Shown one piece after another: positions 18,424 through 27,349 of a stretch of DNA of 64,000 nt. The translations under genes and the position numbers were made by a program. Source of the DNA: an uncultured Bacteroidota bacterium. GTDB lineage: Bacteria > Bacteroidota > Bacteroidia > Flavobacteriales > Flavobacteriaceae. The first letter of the stretch is position 1. Each line of letters begins with the position of its first letter. The stretch spans positions 46,824 to 110,823 of the forward strand of contig CABYAF010000002.1 in NCBI GenBank assembly GCA_902516925.1, read 5' to 3'. The notes under the pieces were generated by a model. That model was not told the origin of the DNA and did not search any database. It was given only the letters and a program-made list of their open reading frames with translations.

Positions 18424-18911
18424 CCGATATGAGTAAAGTCATAATTTTATTTGGTGTAAGTGGTTGTGGTAAATCTTTAATTGGGAAAAAACTGTCTTTA
18501 GATTTAAAATTCAAATTTATTGAGGGAGATGATTTACACTCAAATGAAAATATTGAAAAAATGAATAATAATATTCCATTAAATGATAATGATAGAGAGA
18601 TATGGATTAAAGATATAAATACTGAGATAAATAGATTAAAGAACGAAAATGTTGTAGTTGCTTGTTCTGCTTTAAAAGAGGCCTACAGACAAGCACTGAT
18701 AAATGGAGTTGATGGAGACATAGATTGGTTCTGTCTTAAGGGAACCTTTGATTTAATAAAGAAGAGACTTGATAGCAGAGAAGATCATTTTTTTAAGTCA
18801 GATTTACTTGATTCTCAGTTTAATATAATTGAATATCCTGATTATTGTAAATTTATTGATATCACTCAAAGGCCTGATATTATTGTTGAAAAAATTAAAT
18901 CTGAACTATAA
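18420..18911 (+). CDS. gntK: Gluconokinase
   Basis: A 163-residue P-loop kinase: Walker A GVSGCGKSLIG near residue 12, the family-typical EGDDLHSNENIEKM, then IPLNDNDREIWI, CSALKEAYRQ and a C-terminal ITQRPDIIVEKI. It phosphorylates gluconate to 6-phosphogluconate. The length matches GntK. The start may be M1 or M4 (MSKVIILFG). It overlaps the mevalonate kinase by 4 nt and is directly followed by 6-phosphogluconate dehydrogenase, so the pair would convert gluconate to ribulose 5-phosphate, CO2 and NAD(P)H. Confidence 0.9.
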   Translation: MTDMSKVIILFGVSGCGKSLIGKKLSLDLKFKFIEGDDLHSNENIEKMNNNIPLNDNDREIWIKDINTEINRLKNENVVVACSALKEAYRQALINGVDGDIDWFCLKGTFDLIKKRLDSREDHFFKSDLLDSQFNIIEYPDYCKFIDITQRPDIIVEKIKSEL

Positions 18912-20252
18912 ATGACTGATTTTGGAATAATTGGAGTAGGTAGAATAGGGACAAGTTTGGCAAGAAATATGTCATCAAATGGTATTAAAGTTTCTCTATA
19001 TGATAAAAGCTTTGATACATCTACAGATATTAAAACTCATTATTCAGAATTAGAGTCTTCTTTAATATTTAATGATATAAATAAATTTATCAGCTCTATC
19101 TCATCGCCCAGAAAAGTTTTAGTTCTTGTTCCATATGGTCCCTCATTAGATGAAGTAATTTCTCTTTGTATTAAAAACCTTGATTCAAATGACATATTAA
19201 TTGATGCAGGTAATACTAACCCAACTATGAGTTTTCAAAATCATCAAAAAATTAAATCAAAAAACCTATTATATCTCGGCATGGGTGTATCAGGGGGAGT
19301 TGAAGGAGTTCTTAAAGGCCCTTCAATAATGATAGGGGGAGATTTAAAGGCATTCAAAGAAGTAAAAAATATTTTTTCTAAAATAACATCTAGTACAATC
19401 AATAGCTCAAAAAGTTTTGGATTATTTGGGGATTCTAATCAAGGTCATTTTGTTAAGATGGTTCATAATGGTATAGAATATGTTGAGATGCAACTTATAT
19501 CATCAATATATTACCTTATGATTGAATCTAATAAATACAAATATGATGATATTGCAAAAATTTTTAAAAAATGGAGTAAATCGGATTTGAATAGTTATTT
19601 ACTTGAAATATCGTCTACCAAACTTTTGGAAAAAAGAGATGGTAACTTTTTATTAGATATAATTGATGATAAAGCTGATGATAATGGAACTGGTAGGTGG
19701 ATGTTAAAATACGGAGTTGATCTTGGATGCTCATTGAGTATGCTAAATGCTGCTCTAGATTCAAGGTTTATTTCAAAAAATAATAATGTAAGATTAAAGT
19801 TCAGTAATTCAATAAAAAAAGACATTAGGGAATATAACATCAACATTAACTCATTAGCTAATGCATACAGCTTTTGTAGATTAATAAACTATGTTCAAGC
19901 ATTTTTATTAATTGACTGTGCAAATCAAAATTATGGATGGAATATAAGTATTTCAGAGTCTTTGAATGTTTGGTCAAATGGAAGCATCATAAAATCAAAT
20001 CTAATTAATACTTTATATAAAGATTATTCAGTTGATAATATACTAGATGATAAAAAAATATTCAAGACTCTTAATGAACTTAAGCCTGGACTAGTCGATA
20101 CATTAAATATTTCATTAAAAAATGACGTATCCCTTCCATGTCTTAATGAAGCATTAAGTTATGTAAATCAAATCTCAAGCTTATCTCTTAGTACTAAATT
20201 AATTCAGGCTCAACGAAATTATTTTGGTTCTCATAAAATAAAAATTAATTAA
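18912..20252 (+). CDS. gnd: 6-phosphogluconate dehydrogenase (decarboxylating)
   Basis: A 446-residue enzyme. The N-terminal Rossmann fold begins IIGVGRIGTSLARNM, the catalytic signature is SNQGHFVKMVHNGIEYVEMQ with the lysine and HNG, the long helical domain includes DDNGTGRWML, and the C-terminus ends RNYFGSHKIK (the usual RxxFGxH). The protein is slightly shorter than the typical 470. It follows gluconokinase with no gap. No glucose-6-phosphate dehydrogenase or lactonase is adjacent. The stop abuts the convergent menG stop (TAATTA). Confidence 0.9.
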   Translation: MTDFGIIGVGRIGTSLARNMSSNGIKVSLYDKSFDTSTDIKTHYSELESSLIFNDINKFISSISSPRKVLVLVPYGPSLDEVISLCIKNLDSNDILIDAGNTNPTMSFQNHQKIKSKNLLYLGMGVSGGVEGVLKGPSIMIGGDLKAFKEVKNIFSKITSSTINSSKSFGLFGDSNQGHFVKMVHNGIEYVEMQLISSIYYLMIESNKYKYDDIAKIFKKWSKSDLNSYLLEISSTKLLEKRDGNFLLDIIDDKADDNGTGRWMLKYGVDLGCSLSMLNAALDSRFISKNNNVRLKFSNSIKKDIREYNININSLANAYSFCRLINYVQAFLLIDCANQNYGWNISISESLNVWSNGSIIKSNLINTLYKDYSVDNILDDKKIFKTLNELKPGLVDTLNISLKNDVSLPCLNEALSYVNQISSLSLSTKLIQAQRNYFGSHKIKIN

Positions 20253-20957
20253 TTATTTTGAAACTATATAGATTGTTGAGGCACCATAAAGTTTTCTTCT
20301 TGTTTCCACTTTTTTAAAACCTGTTTTGTAAAGCATCTCTATAAATTTATTTTTTGGAGGAAAATTTTTTGTAGAATCTAATAAATAAATGTATGCTTTC
20401 GTTTTTCCTGAAAAAATAAAAGCAATTATTGGAATGTATATTCTAGTTATTAGTGTATATAAGAATTTAATTATTGGATTTTCTGGTACTGAAGTTTCAA
20501 GTATTATTAGCTTTCCATCTTTCTTTAGAACTCTATAACTTTCACTCAAGCCTTTATCCAAATTACTAAAGTTTCTGACTCCATATCCAATTGATATAAT
20601 GTCAAAGTGGTTGTCGTTAAAAACTAAATTCTCCGCTTCACAAGTTTTAAGATTTATATTATCAATTTTTAACTCATTAATTTTTTTATGAGCAATTTTA
20701 AGCATATTACCTGATATATCGACTCCCTCAATTTTTGAGCCATTAATTTTGCTTAGGTTAATTGCAATATCTCCTGTTCCAGTTGCAATATCAAGGATTC
20801 TTTTAGGAGATGAAGCTATTGCAATTTCAGCTATTTCTTTTTTCCATTTCGAATGATTTCTGAAAGTCATTAAATCATTCATAAAATCATATTCATTTGA
20901 TATAGATTCAAAAATATTTTTTATACGCACAAAATTTGTGGATTTGCTATTGTTCAT
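20253..20957 (-). CDS. ubiE: Demethylmenaquinone methyltransferase
   Basis: A 234-residue SAM-dependent methyltransferase: FESISNEYDFMNDLMTFRNHSKWKK start, motif I ILDIATGTGDIAINL, GVDISGNML, and SIGYGVRNFSNLDKGL. These are the UbiE/MenG signatures. Flavobacteria use menaquinone only, so the likely reaction is methylation of demethylmenaquinone. The gene follows trpA on the same strand with a 2-nt gap and may be read from the trp transcript, although it has no role in tryptophan synthesis. Confidence 0.92.
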   Translation of the reverse strand: MNNSKSTNFVRIKNIFESISNEYDFMNDLMTFRNHSKWKKEIAEIAIASSPKRILDIATGTGDIAINLSKINGSKIEGVDISGNMLKIAHKKINELKIDNINLKTCEAENLVFNDNHFDIISIGYGVRNFSNLDKGLSESYRVLKKDGKLIILETSVPENPIIKFLYTLITRIYIPIIAFIFSGKTKAYIYLLDSTKNFPPKNKFIEMLYKTGFKKVETRRKLYGASTIYIVSK

Positions 20958-20959
20958 TC

Positions 20960-21721
20960 TTATCTTATTGACTTTATAAATGAATCTATTGAATCTACAC
21001 CATTTTCATGAAGATTTTTGATAAATGCTGATCCAATTATTGCACCTTTTGAATACCCGATAGCGGCATCAAATGTCTCTTTATTTCCAACACCAAAACC
21101 AATAATTCTTGGTGTATCTAAGTTCATTTTCTCAATTCTTTCAAAATAATTAATTTGTTCTGTGCTAAAAGAATCCTTTGAACCAGTAATACTTGATGAA
21201 CTCACCATATAAATAAACCCATTAGATATAGAGTCAATCTTTCTAATTCTTCTATCTGATGTTTGAGGAGCTATTAAAAACATATTATAAAGCTGATTTT
21301 TTTCAAATACTGATTTATAATTTTCTTCATAATAATCAATTGGTAAGTCAGGTATTATTAATCCATCAATTCCAATTTCACTACATTTTTTACAAAAGGC
21401 CTCAACACCATATTGAAGCATAGGATTAAAATACCCCATAATAATTAATGGAATGGAGACTTTATCTCTTATCCTTTTTAATTGATCAAACAGTATATTA
21501 GTATTCATTCCATTTTTAATTGCAATAGTAGAGCTATCTTGAATTGTTGGTCCATCAGCTAGTGGATCACTAAATGGTAGGCCGATTTCAACCATATCAA
21601 CACCTGATTCCTGTAACTTAATAATAATATCTTTCGTATCACTTAAATTAGGGTATCCAGCTGTAAAGTATATGGACAATAACTTCCTATCCTCTTCTAA
21701 TTTCTTGTCTATTCTATTCAT
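20960..21721 (-). CDS. trpA: Tryptophan synthase alpha chain
   Basis: A 253-residue TIM barrel that cleaves indole-3-glycerol phosphate. Seen: FTAGYPNLSDTKDII, the catalytic glutamate in VDMVEIGLPFSDPLADGPTIQ, the aspartate in IDGLIIPDLPIDY, and VSSSSITGSKDS for phosphate binding. It is the last trp gene, with a 1-nt overlap to trpB upstream, so the alpha and beta subunits are coupled. Confidence 0.95.
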   Translation of the reverse strand: MNRIDKKLEEDRKLLSIYFTAGYPNLSDTKDIIIKLQESGVDMVEIGLPFSDPLADGPTIQDSSTIAIKNGMNTNILFDQLKRIRDKVSIPLIIMGYFNPMLQYGVEAFCKKCSEIGIDGLIIPDLPIDYYEENYKSVFEKNQLYNMFLIAPQTSDRRIRKIDSISNGFIYMVSSSSITGSKDSFSTEQINYFERIEKMNLDTPRIIGFGVGNKETFDAAIGYSKGAIIGSAFIKNLHENGVDSIDSFIKSIR

Positions 21722-22902
21722 TATAAATTAAAATAATCAATGTATGTATTCAAATCCTTATCCCCTCTACCCGAGAAGTTCAAAACTATAATATCATTAG
21801 GTTTAAAATCTAGATATTTAAATGCAGCAAAAGCATGCGCAGTTTCTATTGCAGGTATAATTCCTTCAAGTTTTGAGACCTCAAGTCCTGCAAGCATTGC
21901 ATCACTATCTGTTATTGACATAAATTCTGCTCTTTTGCTTTCAAGTAAATGAGCATGAAGCGGACCTACTCCTGGATAATCAAGACCAGCTGAAATAGAA
22001 TAGGGTTCAACTATTTGTCCATCTTTAGTCTGCATTAATAGTGTTTTACTTCCATGAATAATACCAGTTTTTCCAAGAACTGATGTTGCAGCACTTTTAC
22101 CAGATTTAATACCTTCTCCAGCTGCCTCAACTGAAATAATTTTTACTTTTTCATCTTCTAAATAATGATAATATAAACCAGCAGCATTGCTTCCACCTCC
22201 AATATTAGCTATTAAATAATCAGGATATTCAGTTCCCTCTTTATCACGTAATTGAGACTTTATCTCTTCCGAAACTACAGATTGAAACTTAGCAACCATA
22301 TCAGGATAAGGATGTGGACCTACTACTGAACCAATTATGTAGTGAGTTGTTATAGGATTATTAATCCAATCCCTAATTGCTTCATTAGTCGCGTCTTTTA
22401 GTGTTTTGCTACCTGACTCAGCTGCAACTATTGATGCTCCTAACATTTTCATTCTAGCAACATTTGGAGCTTGTCTTTTGATATCAATTGCACCCATATA
22501 TATTACACACTCAATTCCTGCTAATGCACAAACTGTTGCAGTCGCTACTCCATGTTGACCAGCGCCTGTTTCAGCAATAATTCTTTTTTTTCCTAATCTT
22601 TTAGCGAGTAAAATTTGACCAACCGTGTTGTTTATTTTGTGTGCTCCAGTATGACACAAATCTTCTCTTTTGAAATAAATTTTACATTTATATTTCTCTG
22701 ACATTCTTTCAGCAAAATATAGTGGAGTAGGCCTTCCTACATAATCCTTTAAAAGATTATTATAATCCTTTTGAAAATTAGAATCATTAATAATCTCATT
22801 GTAATTTTTTTCTAATTCGTCTAGATTTGGAAATAGCATTTCAGGTACAAAAGCACCTCCGTAATTTCCATAAAATCCTTTTTTATCTACTGTATATTTC
22901 AT
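21721..22902 (-). CDS. trpB: Tryptophan synthase beta chain
   Basis: A 393-residue PLP enzyme that condenses indole with serine. The PLP lysine is in HTGAHKINNTVGQ, the phosphate loop is GGGSNAAGLYY, and FYGNYGGAFVPEML and LDYPGVGPLHAHL are standard. It overlaps trpF by 20 nt and trpA by 1 nt. The length is normal for the TrpB1 type that pairs with TrpA. Confidence 0.96.
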   Translation of the reverse strand: MKYTVDKKGFYGNYGGAFVPEMLFPNLDELEKNYNEIINDSNFQKDYNNLLKDYVGRPTPLYFAERMSEKYKCKIYFKREDLCHTGAHKINNTVGQILLAKRLGKKRIIAETGAGQHGVATATVCALAGIECVIYMGAIDIKRQAPNVARMKMLGASIVAAESGSKTLKDATNEAIRDWINNPITTHYIIGSVVGPHPYPDMVAKFQSVVSEEIKSQLRDKEGTEYPDYLIANIGGGSNAAGLYYHYLEDEKVKIISVEAAGEGIKSGKSAATSVLGKTGIIHGSKTLLMQTKDGQIVEPYSISAGLDYPGVGPLHAHLLESKRAEFMSITDSDAMLAGLEVSKLEGIIPAIETAHAFAAFKYLDFKPNDIIVLNFSGRGDKDLNTYIDYFNL

Positions 22903-23518
22903 TTTTTATTGTTTCTATAAAAGTTTTTAATTCATCAATTTTCTTTAAATAGTTTTTATCCTCAAATTTACTATTAACATCAATACCATATAGAGGAAGA
23001 TCCATTTTAAAAAGCTCAATTAGTGATTCAATTGAATGGAGTCCTATTCCACCACTAATAAAAAATTCTTTTTTTAATTTATATTTTTTTAAATTTTCCC
23101 AATTGAACGATTTCCCTGTTCCACCAGGAAGTTCTGATTTTGAATCAAATAAAAATAAATCACAATAGTTTTCATAATTTTTTAAAACAGAAAAATCAAA
23201 ATCATCATCTATCCTGAAAGATTTAATTACTTGAGTTCCTCTATCTATAATATTTTTACAATACTGAGGAGACTCTTCTCCATGCAATTGAACACATGCT
23301 AAATTATGTTCATTGATTCTATTAAATACATCATCTATTTTAGAGTTAAAAAAAATACCTGTTTTTTTAATTTCTTTTTTTAGTTTTGGACTTGCATCTT
23401 TTAAATATCTGACGGATTTTTCCCAAAAGATATGACCAATATAATCTGGATTTAACTCCGCTACTTTATGGATATTTTTTTCGTTAAATAATCCGCAAAC
23501 TTTAAATTTCATTTTCAA
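22883..23518 (-). CDS. trpF: Phosphoribosylanthranilate isomerase
   Basis: A 211-residue TIM barrel. The catalytic cysteine is in FKVCGLFNEKN (canonical KICG), the aspartate in CDLFLFDSKSELPGGTGKSFNW, and FISGGIGLHS forms the phosphate site. It overlaps trpC by 17 nt and trpB by 20 nt. Residue 1 or 3 may be the start (MKMKFKV). The 'VQLHGEES' stretch is typical of the family. Confidence 0.93.
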   Translation of the reverse strand: MKMKFKVCGLFNEKNIHKVAELNPDYIGHIFWEKSVRYLKDASPKLKKEIKKTGIFFNSKIDDVFNRINEHNLACVQLHGEESPQYCKNIIDRGTQVIKSFRIDDDFDFSVLKNYENYCDLFLFDSKSELPGGTGKSFNWENLKKYKLKKEFFISGGIGLHSIESLIELFKMDLPLYGIDVNSKFEDKNYLKKIDELKTFIETIKNEIYSR

Positions 23519-24293
23519 CCTTTTTTATAAAATTATAAGCTGAAATCATAGGATCGCTAGTTTTCATAAAATTTTCACCTATTAAAAATCCCTGATAACC
23601 AATTTCTCTAAGTCTTAATATTGATTCAACTTTGCTAATGCCACTTTCAGATATCTTAACAAATTGATCAGGAATTTTATCAAAGAGTTTTTCACTGTTC
23701 ATTATGTCAACTTCTAAAGTGTCAAGATCTCTATTATTGACTCCAATTATGTCAATATCATCACTTGATATTTTTTTCAATTCATCAAAAGAATGAATCT
23801 CAACTAATACCTCCAGATCTAAACTCTTTGCTAACGAACTTAATCTTGATATTTCTTCTGATTTCAGAATTGATGCAATAAGTAATATTGCATCAGATCC
23901 AATGGATTTTGCTTCAATTACTTGATATTCACTGACTATAAATTCTTTTCTAAGAATTGGTATATCCAAAATTTCTCTTGTTTCAATTATGTCACTAATG
24001 TCTCCATCAAAATATTTTTTGTTAGTTAAGATCGATACCCCAACAGCTCCCGCATTTTGGTATCCTTTGATAACATCTATAATACTTGTTTCATAATTAA
24101 TATTATTATTTGACGGTGATTTTCTTTTAAACTCACAAATTATTCCACTTGGACTATTTAAGATTGAATTTTTTAAAGAAATACATTGTCTTGAGAATAA
24201 ACTTCTTTTTTCTAGTAATGATACTGGAATTTTAGAGGATAAATTCTTTAACTCAATTTTTTTATCTTCAACAATCTTATCTAAAATTTTCAT
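23502..24293 (-). CDS. trpC: Indole-3-glycerol phosphate synthase
   Basis: A 263-residue TIM barrel. Seen: CEFKRKSPSNN with the catalytic lysine, AVGVSILTNKKYFDG, LRKEFIVSEYQ, GVNNRDLDTLEVD and SESGISKVE. It catalyses ring closure of CdRP to indole-3-glycerol phosphate. It is monofunctional, with trpF separate but overlapping by 17 nt, and its start overlaps trpD by 4 nt. Confidence 0.95.
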   Translation of the reverse strand: MKILDKIVEDKKIELKNLSSKIPVSLLEKRSLFSRQCISLKNSILNSPSGIICEFKRKSPSNNNINYETSIIDVIKGYQNAGAVGVSILTNKKYFDGDISDIIETREILDIPILRKEFIVSEYQVIEAKSIGSDAILLIASILKSEEISRLSSLAKSLDLEVLVEIHSFDELKKISSDDIDIIGVNNRDLDTLEVDIMNSEKLFDKIPDQFVKISESGISKVESILRLREIGYQGFLIGENFMKTSDPMISAYNFIKKVENEI

Positions 24294-25297
24294 TTCATTA
24301 TCTCTTTTAATTTATTGAACGAATCTATTGCTTTACCAGATTTTAATGATTCTTTTGCAGCTTCAAATCCTTCTGAAATACTAATATTTTTTGAAGTTGA
24401 AATAGCAACACCTGCATTAGCGCATACAACATTATTTTGGCTTTCTGACCCAGTACCATTTAGAACATTCATAAATATTTTAGAGGATGAGGGGATATCA
24501 ACTCCACCTATGATTTCATCTGGTTTTATATTCTCTAGTCCAAATTCCTTTGATGAATAATTTTTTTCAGAGCTATTAGAATATATTTTTGTATCGTTTG
24601 TTAGTGAAATTTCATCATATCCATCCAATGAGTATATAATACTATATTTTTTATCAGTTTTTTGAAGTAGGTAATTATAAATTCTTGCTAGCTCTAGATT
24701 AAAAACACCAACAATTTGTTTCTTAGGCATTGAAGGGTTTACTAATGGACCTAGCATATTGAAGAAAGTTTTCATACCAAGCTCTTTTCTGATTGGTGCA
24801 ACATTTTTCATTGCAGGATGAAATAAGGGTGCATGAAGAAAACATATTCCAGATTTATCAATTGCTTTTTTTAAAACTTCATAATCATTAGTAAACTTTA
24901 TACCTAGGGATTCCAATACATTACTTGAGCCACATCCAGAGGAAACACCATAATTTCCATGTTTTGCGACCTTACATCCAGACCCAGCAGTCACAAAAGA
25001 AGCCAAAGTTGAAATATTAAAAGTATCCTTTCCGTCTCCTCCGGTTCCACATAAATCAATTGTATCAAATTCTTTTAAATCAACTTTTATACAAAGTTCA
25101 ATTAAGGCATCTTTAAAACCCTTGAGTTCTTGTAGAGTTATATTTCTCATCATATAAACTGTGAGAAAAGATGATATCTGGCTATTATTTAGCTCACCAT
25201 TAGAAATCTTAATTAGAATATCTCTTGATTCAACCTCACTCAGGGTTTTATATTTAATCAATCTATTTAGAATTTCCTTCATAGTGTTTTTGTCCAA
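24290..25297 (-). CDS. trpD: Anthranilate phosphoribosyltransferase
   Basis: A 335-residue enzyme. Seen: DLCGTGGDGKDTFNIST for PRPP binding, KHGNYGVSSGCGSSNVLE for the second substrate loop, and FFNMLGPLVNPSMPKKQIVGVF. It transfers the phosphoribosyl group to anthranilate. It is a separate protein from TrpG. The start overlaps trpG by 19 nt; MKEILNRLIKYK at residue 6 is a possible alternative start that reduces the overlap. Confidence 0.95.
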   Translation of the reverse strand: MDKNTMKEILNRLIKYKTLSEVESRDILIKISNGELNNSQISSFLTVYMMRNITLQELKGFKDALIELCIKVDLKEFDTIDLCGTGGDGKDTFNISTLASFVTAGSGCKVAKHGNYGVSSGCGSSNVLESLGIKFTNDYEVLKKAIDKSGICFLHAPLFHPAMKNVAPIRKELGMKTFFNMLGPLVNPSMPKKQIVGVFNLELARIYNYLLQKTDKKYSIIYSLDGYDEISLTNDTKIYSNSSEKNYSSKEFGLENIKPDEIIGGVDIPSSSKIFMNVLNGTGSESQNNVVCANAGVAISTSKNISISEGFEAAKESLKSGKAIDSFNKLKEIMK

Positions 25298-25845
25298 TTT
25301 TTAATTATGGTCTTTCCGTATGGAGTCAAAATTGACTCTGGATGAAACTGTACACCACGAACAGCATAGTTAATATGTCTCAATGACATAACTTGATTGT
25401 TTTCATCCTCAGATGTTATTAAAAGTTCTTCTGGTAATGGTTTTTTCACAATCCAAGAATGGTACCTTCCTACTTCAATGGATTCTGGAATATTATTAAA
25501 AATTTCATCATTTTTTTTACAATTAATTTTAGTTGCAACACCATGATAAACTTCTTCCATATTTTCAATCTTTCCACCAAAAACTTCAACAATAGCTTGC
25601 TGACCAAGGCAAACTCCTAATATATTTTTATATTTAAAATACTTTTTAATTACTTCTTTAGTCATTCCAGCTTCGTCAGGAATGCCTGGGCCTGGAGAAA
25701 TTAATATTCCATCATATTCTTTAATTTCATTTATATCGAACATATCATTTCTCTTGGTTACTACTTTACACCCCAGCTCCTCTAGATAGTGAGACAGATT
25801 ATAAGTAAATGAGTCATAATTATCTATTAAAAATATTTTTTTCAT
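25279..25845 (-). CDS. trpG: Anthranilate synthase glutamine amidotransferase subunit
   Basis: A 188-residue class I amidotransferase. It has the N-terminal LIDNYDSFTYNLSHYL, the oxyanion ISPGPGIPDEAG, the nucleophile cysteine in GVCLGQQAIVEVFGG and the catalytic HPE in GVQFHPESILT. It supplies ammonia to TrpE. In some bacteria the same subunit also serves para-aminobenzoate synthesis; the trp context makes TrpG the first choice. It overlaps trpE by 4 nt. Confidence 0.95.
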   Translation of the reverse strand: MKKIFLIDNYDSFTYNLSHYLEELGCKVVTKRNDMFDINEIKEYDGILISPGPGIPDEAGMTKEVIKKYFKYKNILGVCLGQQAIVEVFGGKIENMEEVYHGVATKINCKKNDEIFNNIPESIEVGRYHSWIVKKPLPEELLITSEDENNQVMSLRHINYAVRGVQFHPESILTPYGKTIIKNWTKTL

Positions 25846-27245
25846 TTTATGTTTTCAGCATTTTTTAGAGCATGATCTAATGCTCCTAATTTATTATACA
25901 CTTCTTGAAGTTCATCTTGAGGCTTAGATTTTATGACTATACCAGCTCCTGCTTGATAGCTTAGTTCATTATTTTTACTAAAAAAAGATCTAATGATAAT
26001 TGCATGGTTAAAATTTCCTTTGAAGTCCATATATCCAATGGCTCCACCATAAAAATTTCTATTTATTTTTTCATACTTTTCAATTAATGTTAAAGCTTTG
26101 TGTTTTGGAGCTCCTGAAAGTGTTCCTGCTGGAAATGTATCCATTACAACTTGAAAAATTTTGGATGTATCTTTTAAATTGGCAGTAACCTTTGACACTA
26201 AATGAATTACATGAGAGAAAAATTGAATTTCTCTGTTTTTCTCAACTTTTACATCACTACCATTTCTACTTAAGTCATTTCTTGCTAGATCTACCAACAT
26301 TATATGCTCAGAGTTTTCTTTTGGGTCCACAGACAATTCCTTTGCTCTTTCTTCATCTCTCTTGTCATCACCAGATCTTTTAAATGTTCCAGCAATTGGA
26401 TGAATTTCTGCTTTTCCATTATTAATTATTATCTGAGCCTCAGGGGAGCTGCCAAAAATCTTAAAATTTCCATAATCAAAGAAAAATAAATAGGGTGAGG
26501 GGTTAATAGACCTTAAAGATCTGTATACATTGAACTCATCACCCTCAAATTTTTGATTAAACCTTCTTGACAAGACAAGCTGAAAGACATCACCTCTTTT
26601 GCAATGCTCTTTTGCTTTTGCTACATATTCTAAAAATTCTTCATCACTAATATTAGATGTTTTTTCACCTATATTTTTATAATTAAATGTTGAATAGCTC
26701 TTAGAATTAATTATATCATCAACTTCTTTTATATTATTTGAATCATCATGAGAATTACAAAAAATATGTGCTTCATGATTAAATAGACTAATTGCAATTA
26801 TATTTTGGTAAAATCCATAATAAATATCAGGAATATCAAAATCACTTTTTTTAGAGCTAAAATTGATATCCTCTTGATATTTAACTGATTCATGTGACAT
26901 GTAACCAAACAATCCATTTGTAATAAACTTTGAATTAGTCTTCTCAGTATCAAAACTGTCTAAGTAGTTGTTTAAGTAATATGTAATACTTTTATCAGCA
27001 TCCATATTGATAGTATCAACTTTACATCCAGGTAGTTTTTGATTTAAAACATGATCTTTAACCTCAAACAATCCAGTTTGATTAAAACATATAAATGAAT
27101 AATTATTACCTGCTTGCATATAATCACTACTTTCCAAGAGTATACTATTTGGAAACCTATCTCTAATCTTGAGGTAAACTTCAACAGGAGTTATAGTATC
27201 AGCTATAATTTTTTTAGAATATGTATTTATTTTTATTGTTTTCAT
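25842..27245 (-). CDS. trpE: Anthranilate synthase component I
   Basis: A 467-residue chorismate-utilising enzyme. Seen: the feedback-site region LLESSDYMQAGNNYSF (the LLES type that binds tryptophan), FQLVLSRRF, FGSSPEAQI, HPIAGTFKRS, HIMLVDLARNDL, PAGTLSGAPK and YGGAIGYMDF. It is the first structural gene of trpEGDCFBA. Its ATG lies 3 nt past the U-run of the attenuator terminator, so transcription of the whole operon depends on read-through of that hairpin. Confidence 0.96.
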   Translation of the reverse strand: MKTIKINTYSKKIIADTITPVEVYLKIRDRFPNSILLESSDYMQAGNNYSFICFNQTGLFEVKDHVLNQKLPGCKVDTINMDADKSITYYLNNYLDSFDTEKTNSKFITNGLFGYMSHESVKYQEDINFSSKKSDFDIPDIYYGFYQNIIAISLFNHEAHIFCNSHDDSNNIKEVDDIINSKSYSTFNYKNIGEKTSNISDEEFLEYVAKAKEHCKRGDVFQLVLSRRFNQKFEGDEFNVYRSLRSINPSPYLFFFDYGNFKIFGSSPEAQIIINNGKAEIHPIAGTFKRSGDDKRDEERAKELSVDPKENSEHIMLVDLARNDLSRNGSDVKVEKNREIQFFSHVIHLVSKVTANLKDTSKIFQVVMDTFPAGTLSGAPKHKALTLIEKYEKINRNFYGGAIGYMDFKGNFNHAIIIRSFFSKNNELSYQAGAGIVIKSKPQDELQEVYNKLGALDHALKNAENIK

Positions 27246-27248
27246 AGC

Positions 27249-27276
27249 AAAAAAAAAGCCTGTCGTGAGACAAGCT
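27249..27276 (-). terminator. trp attenuator terminator hairpin
   Basis: On the minus strand an 8-bp stem (AGCTTGTC with GACAGGCT, one G-U pair) and a TCAC loop span 27276-27257. A run of nine U residues follows (27257-27249), just before the trpE ATG at 27245. This is a standard intrinsic terminator placed between leader peptide and trpE. The 3' half of its loop and stem is also the partner of the antiterminator arm at 27300-27295. Confidence 0.88.
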
Positions 27277-27318
27277 ATTATACAACAGTTTTATTCACGA
27301 TTAATCAGATTTCGTAAT
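27263..27318 (-). promoter_or_regulatory. trp attenuator: mutually exclusive 1:2 and 2:3 pairings
   Basis: Segment 1 is ATTACG (27318-27313), starting 1 nt after the three Trp codons. Segment 2 is TCGTGAAT (27300-27293). Segment 3 is TCACGA (27268-27263), within the terminator hairpin. Segments 1 and 2 can pair over 6 bp with one bulged G, and segments 2 and 3 pair perfectly over 6 bp (TCGTGA/TCACGA). A ribosome stalled on the Trp codons would cover segment 1 and free 2 to pair with 3, breaking the terminator. The pairings are seen; the mechanism is inferred from the enteric trp paradigm. Confidence 0.75.
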
Positions 27319-27349
27319 TCCACCACCAGTATTTTTTAATTAATTTCAT
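27305..27349 (-). CDS. trpL: trp operon leader peptide, MKLIKKYWWWNYEI
   Basis: A 14-codon ORF with three consecutive TGG codons (27328-27320) and a TGA stop, located 59 nt before trpE. Tryptophan is otherwise rare, so WWW in a short ORF before a terminator is diagnostic of ribosome-mediated attenuation. The ATG is only 4 nt from a perfect -7 box (27361-27354), so the mRNA probably starts at or next to the AUG. Its first base is shared with the TAA of the upstream 75-residue membrane protein gene (TAATG). Confidence 0.9.
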   Translation of the reverse strand: MKLIKKYWWWNYEI

